NCBI RefSeq assembly: GCF_008123425.1
Contig: NZ_VSSS01000013.1
Coordinates: forward strand, 207,811-271,810
DNA: 64,000 nt
Direction of reading: 5' to 3'
Source: Bradyrhizobium rifense
GTDB lineage: Bacteria > Pseudomonadota > Alphaproteobacteria > Rhizobiales > Xanthobacteraceae
Shown here piece after piece: positions 43,872 to 52,375 of the stretch (its first letter is position 1; the number at the start of each line of letters is the position of its first letter). The position numbers and the translations under genes are program-made. The notes beneath the pieces are model-generated. The model saw nothing but the letters and a program-made list of their open reading frames with translations, had not been told where the DNA came from and did not search any database.

Positions 43872-45263
43872 GTGTCCGACAGAAGACTGAATTCAGCCGA
43901 GGCGCGCGATATCGCGTTCCATCTGCACTCGCAGACCAACCCGCAGCGCCATGCAGAAATCGGACCGTTGATCATGGCGCGCGGCGAGGGCGTCCATGTC
44001 TATGACGCAAACGGCAAGCGTTATCTGGAAGCGATGGCCGGCCTGTGGTGCACCTCGCTCGGCTTTTCTGAGACGCGGCTCAAAGCGGCAGCAGCGGCGG
44101 CCTACGACAAGTTCGGCTTCTATCACAGCTTCAATCACAAGACGCCGGACAACACGATCGACCTCGCCGAGAAGCTGGTCGAAATCTCGCCGATCCCGGA
44201 TGCGCAGGCCTATTTCGCCACGTCGGGTTCGGAAGCCACAGAAACTATGGTGAAGCTCGCCTGGGTCTATCACGCGGTCCGCGGCAAGCCCGGCAAGCGC
44301 AAGATCATCGCCCGCGACCGCGGTTTCCACGGCTCGACCATCGTCGCTGCGTCGATGTGCGGCTTGCCGCGCATGCACCGTGAATTCGGCCTTCCGCTCG
44401 ACAGCTTCCTGCACACGCATTGCCCGGATGCCTATCGCGGCACCAGGCCGGGCGAGAACGAAGCGGCCTTCGTCGACCGGCTTGCGGCCGACCTCGAAGC
44501 GCTGATCATGGCTGAGGGCCCGGACACGATCGCCGGCTTCATCGCCGAGCCGATCAACGCCGGCGGCGGCATCGTCGTGCCGCCGAACGGTTATTTTGCC
44601 AAGGTTGAAGCGGTGCTGCGCCGTCACGACATCCTGGTGCTTGGCGACGAGGTCGTGTGCGGATTTGGCCGCACCGGCAATTGGTTCGGCTACCAGACGG
44701 TCGGTATGAAGCCGGACATGGTGGCGCTCGCCAAGGGCATCACCTCGTCCTATTTCCCGATGTCGGCCGTATTGCTGGGACGTCCGATTCAGGACGCGCT
44801 CGCCGAGATGAACAAGGGCGGTGAGTTGTTCGGCCACGGCTTCACCAATTCCGGCCACCCGGTCGGCGCGGCCATCGCGCTCGAAACGCTGAAGATCTAT
44901 CACGAGATGGATGTGGTGCCCCATGTCCGCCGCATGGGCGGCAGGCTCCGCGCCGGACTGGACCAGATTGCGCGGGACTCGCGCATCGTGGGCCAGGTGC
45001 GGGGCGAGGGGCTGATGATCGGGGTCGAGCTGGTCGCCGATCCCGCGACGCGACAGGCCTTCGATCCGGCGCTGAAGGTCGGCGCGATGTTCGACGCATG
45101 CGCGATCGACAACGGCCTGATCATCCGCGCCATGGGCGACACGATCGGGTTCTGTCCACCGCTGATCATCGACGAAGCCGGGGTCGATGAGGCCCTCGAT
45201 CTCTTCGCGCGAACCTTGTCCGGCGTCGAAGCCAGGCTCGCCGGGAACCGTCCATCCGCGTAA
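43872..45263 (+). CDS. Class III PLP-dependent aminotransferase (omega-aminotransferase type)
   Basis: A 463-aa aminotransferase that moves an amino group from an omega-amino acid, diamine or amine to pyruvate or another keto acid. The PLP Lys288 is in ALAKGITSSYFPMS, and Asp259 in VLGDEVVCGFGRTG contacts the pyridine nitrogen. GTG 43872 is chosen because it gives the family-typical N-terminus with GGAG upstream; the frame is open to 43818. It is the first gene of a run that continues with a binding protein and a dimethylformamidase-like gene, so an amide- or amine-containing substrate is plausible. Confidence 0.88.
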   Translation: MSDRRLNSAEARDIAFHLHSQTNPQRHAEIGPLIMARGEGVHVYDANGKRYLEAMAGLWCTSLGFSETRLKAAAAAAYDKFGFYHSFNHKTPDNTIDLAEKLVEISPIPDAQAYFATSGSEATETMVKLAWVYHAVRGKPGKRKIIARDRGFHGSTIVAASMCGLPRMHREFGLPLDSFLHTHCPDAYRGTRPGENEAAFVDRLAADLEALIMAEGPDTIAGFIAEPINAGGGIVVPPNGYFAKVEAVLRRHDILVLGDEVVCGFGRTGNWFGYQTVGMKPDMVALAKGITSSYFPMSAVLLGRPIQDALAEMNKGGELFGHGFTNSGHPVGAAIALETLKIYHEMDVVPHVRRMGGRLRAGLDQIARDSRIVGQVRGEGLMIGVELVADPATRQAFDPALKVGAMFDACAIDNGLIIRAMGDTIGFCPPLIIDEAGVDEALDLFARTLSGVEARLAGNRPSA

Positions 45264-45283
45264 CTCCTTGAGGAGACCATAAC

Positions 45284-46888
45284 ATGCGCCGTCGAGACCT
45301 GCTTCGTTCCACACTGGGCGCCGGTCTCGGCGCCGCCTTGGGATCGACCTTTCCGATGCCGCGGCTGGCCCGCGCACAGGGCGCGCGCGTGCTGCGCTTC
45401 GTGCCGCAGGCCGATGCGGCGATCCTCGATCCGATGATCACCACCGGCCTCGTCAATCGGAACCACGGCTTTCTGATCTGGGACACGCTCTACGGCGTGG
45501 ACGAGAAATTCCAGGTCCAGCCGCAGATGGTCGCCGGCCATACCGTCGAGAACGACGGCAAGCTGTGGACGATGACCCTGCGGGACGGGTTGAAATTCCA
45601 CGACGGCGAGCCCGTGCGCGGACGCGACGTGGTGGCAAGCCTGAAGCGCTGGGCCTCGCGCGATGCCTTCGGCAATTCACTCTTCACCCTGGTGGACGAA
45701 CTCTCGGCGCCGGACGACAAGACCGTGCGCTGGCGTCTCAAATCACCATTCCCGATGCTGCCTGAATCGCTCGGCAAGGTCGGCGCCATCGTCGCCTTCA
45801 TCATGCCGGAACGTCTGGCGCAGACGGACAGCGTCACGCCGGTCAAGGAACTGATCGGGTCCGGTCCGTTCAAATTCCAGGCTGACCAGCACGTGCCCGG
45901 CGCACGGCTGGTCTACACGCGCTTCGATGGCTATGTGCCGCGCTCACAGGGAACGCCGAGCCAGCTTGCCGGTCCGAAGATCGCCAATTTCGACAGGGTG
46001 GAGTGGCAGGTCATCCCGGATCCGGCGACAGCGGCGGCCGCGCTTCAGCAAGGTGAGATCGACTGGTGGGATCAGCCCATCGTCGATTTGCTGCCGACGC
46101 TGAAGGCCAACAAGATGCTCAATGTCGAACTGCTCGACCCGATCGGCAATGTCGGCGTGCTGCGCTTCAACCATACCCAGCCGCCGTTCGACAATCCGGC
46201 GATCCGCCGGGCCGTGCTCTCCGCAATCAGCCAGAAGGACTTCATGTCCGCGATCGCGGGCGAGGACACCAATCTCTGGCGCGACAAGGTCGGCTACTTC
46301 GCACCCGGCGGCAACATGGCCAACGATGCCGGCATGGACGCGCTCACCGGCCCGCGGGATATCACGGCCGCGGCCAAGGCGATCAAGGATGCCGGCTACA
46401 AGGGCGAGAAAGTGGTCCTGATCGCGCCGGGCGATTTCCCGGTTATCGGCCAGATGAGCGAGGTGACCGCCGATCTGTTCCGCAAGCTCGGCTTCAATCT
46501 CGACTATGCCGTCATGGATTGGGGCTCGATGCTGCGGCGGATGGCCAACCGCGAGACGCCGGACAAGGGCGGCTACAGCGCCTTCTGCACCTATTCCGCC
46601 GGCGTGACGCAACTGAATCCGTCCGCGCACAACTTCATTCGTGGCAGCGGCGACAAGGCGACCTTCGGCTGGGCGAAGAGCGAGAGGCTGGAGCAGTTGC
46701 GCGATGCCTGGTTTGCCGCGCCCGATGCCGCGGCGCAGGCCAGCATTGGCGTCGAGATGCAGAAGCAGTGCTTCATCGACGTTCCCTACGTGCCGCTGGG
46801 TGTGTTTTATCAGCCGACGGCCTACAGGAAGAACCTGACGGGTATGCTCAAGGGGCTGCCATTGTTCTGGAACGTGCGCCGCGCCTGA
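45284..46888 (+). CDS. Dipeptide/oligopeptide-type ABC transporter substrate-binding protein (orphan)
   Basis: A 534-aa SBP_bac_5 receptor. The N-terminus is a Tat-like signal (MRRRDLLRSTLGAGLG, ending ARAQG). Family features are DPMITTGLVNRNHGFLIWDTLY, LRDGLKFHDGEPVRGRDVV and IGSGPFKF. AGGAG lies upstream. No permease or ATPase genes are nearby, so it must share a transporter encoded elsewhere. Its position between the aminotransferase and the dimethylformamidase-like gene suggests that its ligand is the compound degraded here. Confidence 0.92.
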   Translation: MRRRDLLRSTLGAGLGAALGSTFPMPRLARAQGARVLRFVPQADAAILDPMITTGLVNRNHGFLIWDTLYGVDEKFQVQPQMVAGHTVENDGKLWTMTLRDGLKFHDGEPVRGRDVVASLKRWASRDAFGNSLFTLVDELSAPDDKTVRWRLKSPFPMLPESLGKVGAIVAFIMPERLAQTDSVTPVKELIGSGPFKFQADQHVPGARLVYTRFDGYVPRSQGTPSQLAGPKIANFDRVEWQVIPDPATAAAALQQGEIDWWDQPIVDLLPTLKANKMLNVELLDPIGNVGVLRFNHTQPPFDNPAIRRAVLSAISQKDFMSAIAGEDTNLWRDKVGYFAPGGNMANDAGMDALTGPRDITAAAKAIKDAGYKGEKVVLIAPGDFPVIGQMSEVTADLFRKLGFNLDYAVMDWGSMLRRMANRETPDKGGYSAFCTYSAGVTQLNPSAHNFIRGSGDKATFGWAKSERLEQLRDAWFAAPDAAAQASIGVEMQKQCFIDVPYVPLGVFYQPTAYRKNLTGMLKGLPLFWNVRRA

Positions 46889-46900
46889 AGGGGATTTTTG

Positions 46901-49129
46901 ATGCTTGCGATCACCGGCTACGCGGACCGCTGGAGCGTGCGCCAGGGCGGCGACATCAAGTTCATGATCGCCGTCAAGGGCGGCGGCCGTTATTCGGCGC
47001 GGATCGCCCGCGTGATCTGCGGTGATCCGAACCCGAAAGGACCCGGCTATCGCGAGATTCCGGTCAGATGGGATCTCGAGGGCCAGCACGACGGCATCGA
47101 GCAGACCATCGCGAAGGGATCGTGGGTCGACATACCCGCGCTGGCGCTGCCGGGCGGCCCGGTCGGCTTTGCCGTGACGATCTGGCCGACCTTGCTCGCC
47201 GCGGGCAAACAGGCGGTGCTGAACTGGGCTGGCGTCGGCGGCTCGCTCACGCTTGGCATCGGTGAGCGGGGCGCTTTCGCTCGCCTTGCGACCAGCGCGG
47301 GAATGATCGAGGTCGAAACCGGCATCGCGCTCACCGAGCGGGCCTGGCACGATATCGCCTGCCTGTTTGACCCGGCGACCGGGGTTTTGTCGATCGCGCA
47401 GGCGCCGCGCAAGATCAGGCTCGACCACGACGAGCGTGCGACGAAATCGTCGGGGGTGCCACGCACCGCGTTGGCCGGCGCCGGTGCGGCCGCGATTGCG
47501 GCGGAACGCGAGGGCCAGCGTGTGGTCCACCATTTCAACGGCAAGATCGAACGACCGCGCATCACCAATGGCGGCACCGGCCTCGACGGCCTCATTGCCG
47601 CGCAAGGCTCCGGCGCCGCCGCGCCTTCGATCGTCGAATGGGATTTTTCTATCGGTATCCCGACCGACATTGCGACCGATATCGGGCCTGCCAAGGCGCA
47701 CGGCATCTGCATCAATCTGCCGACGCGTGCGATGACCGGCTCGCGCTGGACCGGCGGCGTGACGCATCGCTGGACGGAAGAGCCAAAACTCTGGGGCGCG
47801 ATCCATTTCCACGACGACGACATCGGCGATTCCGGCTGGCAGCCCTCACTGGCGTTCACGGTGCCGGAGGACTGGCAGAGCGGCGCCTATGCGCTGCATC
47901 TCGAAAAGGACGGCGCGCGCGACAATATCGTCTTCTATGTCCGCGCCAGGGTGCCGGGATCGCAGGCCAGGGTGGCGTTCCTCGCACCGACCTTCAGCTA
48001 CACGGTCTACAGCCAGTATCAGAAGAGGGGCCGGCAGGCCCTGATCACGGAGCGGTCGCTGGCCTGGGGGGCGCTGGCACAGGCGCCGGATGGTCATCCG
48101 GAATACGGCGTCTCGCCCTACAACTTCCATTCGGACGGCAGCGGCGTGGTGATGTCGACCATGCGTCGCCCGCTGATCGACAAGCGCGTCAACCAGATCC
48201 ATCTGGTCGATCCCAGCGACGATGGGTCCGGCCTGTACTGGATCTCAGCCGACAGTGCGATCACCGACCTCCTGACCCGCAAGGGCATCGACTTCGAGGT
48301 CATCACCGATCACGACGTCCACGCCGAGGGCGTCGACCTGCTGTCGAAATATTCGGTCGTCCTGACCGGACAGCATCCGGAATACCACACCCACGAGACT
48401 CTCGATGCGCTCAGTGCCTATCTCGGCAGCGGCGGCCGCTTCATGTATCTCGGCGGCAATGGCTTCTACTGGAAGGTGGTGCCGCACGCGACAGGCACCT
48501 GGGCTTTCGAATTGCGACGCGCCGAGGGCGGCATCCGTCTCTGGGAAACGCTGCCCGGCGAGAGCTATCACGCGTTCGACGGATCCTATGGCGGCCTGTG
48601 GCGACGACTCGGCCGCCCGCCGCAGGCGCTGGTTGGCGTCGGCTTCAGCACGCAAGGGGAGTACAAGGGGTTTCCCTACACCTTCCTCGACGGCATTCTC
48701 GATCCGCGCGTCGCATTCATGCGCGAAGGGATCGAGGATCTGGCGAGGCCTGGTCACAAGCTTGGTGAGCGCGGCTTCATGGGCGGCGGCGCGGCCGGCC
48801 ATGAGCTCGACCGCGCCGACACGCGCCTTGGCACGCCGCATCATGCCATCATCATCGGCCGCGCCGTCCTTGACGACCCGACCTATCAGCCCGTCAACGA
48901 AGAGCGTTATGACCACACCTGGCCGGCCAGGCGTGAGGAGATCATCCGCTCCGACCTCACCTTCTTTGAGACGGGAGGCGGCGGCGCGGTGTTTTCCGTC
49001 GGCTCGATGAATTTCATCGGCGCGCTGCCGGTCGATGGCTACGCCAACGTGGCGGCCCTGCTGGTCACCAACATTGTCAGGCGCTTCGCCGATTCCACGC
49101 CATTTCCGGTGCCAACAATGGCGCCATGA
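46901..49129 (+). CDS. N,N-dimethylformamidase large-subunit-like protein
   Basis: A 742-aa protein of the DMFase beta-subunit family; the Paracoccus enzyme has about 762 aa and hydrolyses dimethylformamide to formate and dimethylamine with a mononuclear iron. Residues 1-260 contain a LamG/pentraxin-like beta region; the C-terminal half has YSQYQKRG and GQHPEYHTHETLDALSAYL. His492 and Glu494 in HPEYH, with a nearby tyrosine, are candidate iron ligands, judged from memory of the known structure. No small-subunit gene is adjacent. ATG 46901 is used; the TTG before it is in frame. The real substrate is unknown. Confidence 0.85.
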   Translation: MLAITGYADRWSVRQGGDIKFMIAVKGGGRYSARIARVICGDPNPKGPGYREIPVRWDLEGQHDGIEQTIAKGSWVDIPALALPGGPVGFAVTIWPTLLAAGKQAVLNWAGVGGSLTLGIGERGAFARLATSAGMIEVETGIALTERAWHDIACLFDPATGVLSIAQAPRKIRLDHDERATKSSGVPRTALAGAGAAAIAAEREGQRVVHHFNGKIERPRITNGGTGLDGLIAAQGSGAAAPSIVEWDFSIGIPTDIATDIGPAKAHGICINLPTRAMTGSRWTGGVTHRWTEEPKLWGAIHFHDDDIGDSGWQPSLAFTVPEDWQSGAYALHLEKDGARDNIVFYVRARVPGSQARVAFLAPTFSYTVYSQYQKRGRQALITERSLAWGALAQAPDGHPEYGVSPYNFHSDGSGVVMSTMRRPLIDKRVNQIHLVDPSDDGSGLYWISADSAITDLLTRKGIDFEVITDHDVHAEGVDLLSKYSVVLTGQHPEYHTHETLDALSAYLGSGGRFMYLGGNGFYWKVVPHATGTWAFELRRAEGGIRLWETLPGESYHAFDGSYGGLWRRLGRPPQALVGVGFSTQGEYKGFPYTFLDGILDPRVAFMREGIEDLARPGHKLGERGFMGGGAAGHELDRADTRLGTPHHAIIIGRAVLDDPTYQPVNEERYDHTWPARREEIIRSDLTFFETGGGGAVFSVGSMNFIGALPVDGYANVAALLVTNIVRRFADSTPFPVPTMAP

Positions 49130-49207
49130 TGTTGCTCTCGGGTCGAGCCCCGATTAATCTTGGAGGTTCTTAGAAAACCATAACAAGACCAAGACCCAAG
49201 GTGATTG

Positions 49208-49735
49208 ATGGCCCGCATCGGCTATAGCGACCCGTCCAAGGCGTCGGACCGTACCCGCGAAATCCTCGACAAGAACCGCAATGCCAACATCTTCCGCATG
49301 ATGTCGCATTCGCCGAGCTATTTTGAACAATACTGCCGCCTCGGCGGCGCCATCCGCCACAAGGGCGAGCTCGATCCGATCGTGCGCGAGCTCGCGATCA
49401 CGCGCACCGGAATTCTGTGCGAGGCGCCGTACGAGATCGTCGCGCACAAGCGCATCGGCAAGAATGTCGGCGTCACCGACGCGCAGAACGAGGCGCTGGA
49501 CAACTGGCAGGCTGCGACCTGCTTCGACGAGACCCAGCGCGCGGCGCTCGCCTTCACCGACGAGATCGTGAAGCTGAAGAAGCCGACGGATGCGACCTTC
49601 AAGGCGATTGCCGCGAAGCTCACTCCGGCCGCACTCGTCGAGCTGCAGCTCTCGGTCGGCTTCTATATCATGACGTCAAAGTTCCTGGAGACGTTCGAGA
49701 TCGATCTCCAGCCCGTCACGGAAGTGGTGGACTGA
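49208..49735 (+). CDS. Carboxymuconolactone decarboxylase (CMD)-family protein
   Basis: A 175-aa all-helical AhpD-like protein. The family core is present (RELAITRTGILCEAPYEIVAHKRIG), but only one cysteine occurs where peroxidase-active AhpD proteins have CxxC, so thiol peroxidase activity is unlikely. Members serve in varied catabolic pathways. AAGGTG stands upstream of ATG 49208. It follows the dimethylformamidase-like gene by 78 bases and may be part of the same operon. Confidence 0.85.
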   Translation: MARIGYSDPSKASDRTREILDKNRNANIFRMMSHSPSYFEQYCRLGGAIRHKGELDPIVRELAITRTGILCEAPYEIVAHKRIGKNVGVTDAQNEALDNWQAATCFDETQRAALAFTDEIVKLKKPTDATFKAIAAKLTPAALVELQLSVGFYIMTSKFLETFEIDLQPVTEVVD

Positions 49736-49763
49736 TCCAAAGCCTGGCTTGCGAGGGAAGGTC

Positions 49764-50066
49764 ATGACGATCGATGAATATGCGGCCTGGGCCGCAACCA
49801 TTGCGAAAGTCGATGAGCATCCCTCGAACGAGCGCCTGTCCTATCTCGGGCTCGGCCTCGCCGGTGAATCCGGCGAGGTCGCCGAGCACATCAAGAAGCT
49901 GCTGCGGGACGACTGGCTCGACAAGGCGGGTCTTGTCGAAGAGCTTGGCGATGTCATTTATTACTGGGCTTGCCTGTGCGCCGCGACAGGCCAGCAGCCA
50001 TCCGAATTGCTCGCGGCCAGCGCCGCCAAGATCAAGCGGCGGATCAGCGAGGCGGCAAGCCGATAG
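49764..50066 (+). CDS. MazG-like nucleotide pyrophosphohydrolase
   Basis: A 100-aa all-alpha NTP pyrophosphohydrolase domain protein. Metal-binding motifs are GESGEVAEHIKK (ExxE) and VEELGDVIYYW (ExxD). Such single-domain proteins hydrolyse non-canonical or excess NTPs. GAGGGAAGG upstream fixes ATG 49764. It is the last gene of this plus-strand run, 28 bases after the CMD gene, and convergent to the glutaminase gene. Confidence 0.85.
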   Translation: MTIDEYAAWAATIAKVDEHPSNERLSYLGLGLAGESGEVAEHIKKLLRDDWLDKAGLVEELGDVIYYWACLCAATGQQPSELLAASAAKIKRRISEAASR

Positions 50067-50070
50067 CCGC

Positions 50071-51918
50071 TCACGTCGACGTCAGGATATCGACCTTGGT
50101 GTTGGCGACGATCAGGCGATCGGCCAATAGCTGCGCGAGGTTGCGCATGATGCGCTCGGAGGCGCGCGGGTGCTGCCTGCGAAAGCGCTCGAAATCCTTC
50201 AGCGGGACCTCGAAGGCGGTCGCGGCCATGTCCGCGAACACGTCGGCGGAGCGGGCGGTCTCGATCAGCGCCATCTCGCCAAACGCCATGCCGGCGGTCA
50301 GCGTCGCCAGCCTGACGCCATCGGGCAGGGTGACATGCACGGCGCCGCTGCGCAGGAAGAACAGGGCGTCCGCTGGATCGCCCGTGGTGAGGATCTTTGC
50401 GCCGGACTGATAGGTTTTGATCGTGCAGATCGAGGCGAGATCGGTCAGCTCCTCGGTGCTGAGGCCGTCGAGCAGCGGTTGTTCGGACAGCTCGGTGGTC
50501 TCGTGAAAATCGATCGAGCCGCCGTAGCGGTAGACGATCTGGTCTTCGGCCCATTCGATTGCGGTATCGAGCAGATAGAAGTCGCGGACATTCTTCAGCT
50601 CCGCCGTCCATTCCCGCAGCGTGTTCCACTCCTTCGACGCGCGCCTGACGCCGGATATCACCACGGTCACATTCAGTGCGGCGAGGTCCTCGAAGGCCTC
50701 CGCGATCAGCCGCGCGCCGGCCCGCGTGGTGGAGGTCACACGGTGGAGATCGAAGATCACGAATTGCGGCCGCGGCCGCTCCGCCAGCCGGCGCGAGACA
50801 TAGTCGACCGCCGACAGCGACAGCGTGCCGACCAGCTCGATGATCCGCACCTCCTGTTCGTGTGCGGCGAGGATGTCGCGCTCCTGCTGACGGCGCACGC
50901 GGCGTGACGGGCTCTTGCCGATGTCGTAGTCGGCGATCACGGCGTTGCGGGCATCGTCGCTGCGGTTGAGCATGTGCAGGTCGTAATGCGAGGACAGCGC
51001 TTCGCAGACCTTGATGCCGCGCACGCTGTTGCCGTGCTTGTCGAGCTTTGGCGAATAACTGCCGAGCCCGAGACGGGCAGGGAGCGCCGCCAGAATGCCG
51101 CCGCCGACGCCGCTCTTGGCGGGGATGCCGATACGGTAGATCCACTCGCCGGCATAGTCGTACATGCCCGACGACGTCATCACCGACAGCGTGCGCGAGA
51201 TCGCATATGGCGTCAGCACCTGTTCGCCGGTGACCGGATTGACGCCGCGATTGGCAAGCGTCGCCGCCATCACCGCGATGTCGCGCGCGGTGACCAGCAC
51301 GGCGCATTGCCGGAAATAGACGTCGAGCACGCCTGCGACATTGTCCGAGATCACAGCATTGGTCTTGAGGAGATAGCCGATGGCGCGGTTGCGGTCGCCG
51401 GTCTGGCTCTCCGAAGAGTACACCGCTTCGTCGACAGCGAGGTCGCGCCCGGCAAAGCGGCTGAGCGCGAGCCTGATCTGCTCGAACGCGTCAGCGCCCT
51501 TGCTGTCGTAGATCAGCCCGGTACAGGCGATCGCGCCGGCATTGACCATCGGGTTGAACGGATGATTCTCCGCATTGAGCCGGATCGAGTTGAAGGGATC
51601 GCCCGACGGCTCGACGCCGATCGCGCTCTCGACCTTGCTCGCACCCAGAAGATCCAGCGCCAGCGCGAACACGAACGGCTTTGACATCGATTGGATGGTG
51701 AAGGGCGCTCGGCTGTCGCCCACTTCATAGACATGGCCGTCGAGCGTCGCGAGGCTGATGCCGAAATAGGCAGGATCGGCCTTGCCGAGCTCCGGGATGT
51801 AGTCGGCCACCGTGCCTGAGGTTTCCGCGGAGAATTCATTGAGGCATGTGTCGAGAAACCGCAGCAGCGGCGGCTTCGAGCGGGTCCAGGCGGAGGCGGG
51901 TGGCGGTTGCGCTATCAT
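50071..51918 (-). CDS. glsA: Glutaminase A fused to STAS and cyclic-nucleotide-binding domains
   Basis: A 615-aa fusion. Residues about 15-310 are a beta-lactamase-fold glutaminase that converts glutamine to glutamate and ammonia; Ser77-x-x-Lys80 lies in IQSMSKPF, and SGVGGGILAALP is the family-typical C-terminal part. Residues about 355-460 form a STAS domain (RIIELVGTLSLSAVDY, FVIFDLHRVTS). Residues about 475-610 form a cNMP-binding domain (GDPADALFFLRSGAVHV, AFGEMALIE). This suggests allosteric control by a nucleotide. ATG 51918 follows AAGGGAGGCG. Encoded downstream of the biotin-carrier gene on the same strand. Confidence 0.93.
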   Translation of the reverse strand: MIAQPPPASAWTRSKPPLLRFLDTCLNEFSAETSGTVADYIPELGKADPAYFGISLATLDGHVYEVGDSRAPFTIQSMSKPFVFALALDLLGASKVESAIGVEPSGDPFNSIRLNAENHPFNPMVNAGAIACTGLIYDSKGADAFEQIRLALSRFAGRDLAVDEAVYSSESQTGDRNRAIGYLLKTNAVISDNVAGVLDVYFRQCAVLVTARDIAVMAATLANRGVNPVTGEQVLTPYAISRTLSVMTSSGMYDYAGEWIYRIGIPAKSGVGGGILAALPARLGLGSYSPKLDKHGNSVRGIKVCEALSSHYDLHMLNRSDDARNAVIADYDIGKSPSRRVRRQQERDILAAHEQEVRIIELVGTLSLSAVDYVSRRLAERPRPQFVIFDLHRVTSTTRAGARLIAEAFEDLAALNVTVVISGVRRASKEWNTLREWTAELKNVRDFYLLDTAIEWAEDQIVYRYGGSIDFHETTELSEQPLLDGLSTEELTDLASICTIKTYQSGAKILTTGDPADALFFLRSGAVHVTLPDGVRLATLTAGMAFGEMALIETARSADVFADMAATAFEVPLKDFERFRRQHPRASERIMRNLAQLLADRLIVANTKVDILTST

Positions 51919-52059
51919 CGCCTCCCTTGTGCAACGCAATCAGGGCGCGCGCAACCCGTCCGGCACCCCGCCATAACGCCCGAACGCAAGACGCCGCACG
52001 CCATCTCGATATGATCTGTTTCAGATTGTCGCGGATGAGAAGCCGCCGGCGGCGCGTGC

Positions 52060-52281
52060 TCAGCTCGCGACGATCGCGATCGTCTGACCTTCGGCAACGA
52101 GGTCATCGATCTTCACAAGCAGTGATGTGAGCGTGCCTGCAGCAGGCGCTGCCACCGGTATCTCCATCTTCATGGCTTCGACGACCACAACGTCGTCTCC
52201 ATCGGCGACGGTTCCTCCAACTTGCACGGGAGTTGCGCAGATGCGACCGGCGACCTCCGTGACGATCTTAATTTCTGGCAT
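52060..52281 (-). CDS. Small biotin carboxyl carrier-like protein
   Basis: A 73-aa biotinyl/lipoyl domain with the biotinylation motif EAMKMEIP and the flanking VVVVEAMKM and GTLTSLLVKIDDLV. It is a stand-alone domain, much shorter than AccB. It is divergent from the IclR and carboxyltransferase genes, so it probably supplies the biotin carrier of that acyl-CoA carboxylase, with the biotin carboxylase encoded elsewhere. ATG 52281 is preferred over an upstream in-frame start at 52308. Confidence 0.88.
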   Translation of the reverse strand: MPEIKIVTEVAGRICATPVQVGGTVADGDDVVVVEAMKMEIPVAAPAAGTLTSLLVKIDDLVAEGQTIAIVAS

Positions 52282-52336
52282 GCCATCGCCTTTTTGTTGT
52301 GGTGGCAAAATGCCTGAGGTAGCGTCGTCTGCAAGT

Positions 52337-52360
52337 GGAATTTAATTCCGCACAGCGGAA
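52337..52360. promoter_or_regulatory. Overlapping palindromes, putative IclR operator
   Basis: GGAAT-TTA-ATTCC (52337-52349) and TTCCGC-ACA-GCGGAA (52346-52360) are perfect inverted repeats that share TTCC. They lie 16 bases before the IclR start and about 55 bases before the divergent biotin-carrier start, so one regulator could control both. The second form resembles sites of IclR-family regulators. Confidence 0.6.
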
Positions 52361-52375
52361 CAAACGGTAGGGATC

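Noticed and set aside
45944..47812. A 622-codon open frame antisense to the binding-protein and DMFase-like genes
   Set aside because: It crosses two real genes and has shadow-frame composition (Arg/Ala/His-rich) without recognisable motifs or ribosome site.
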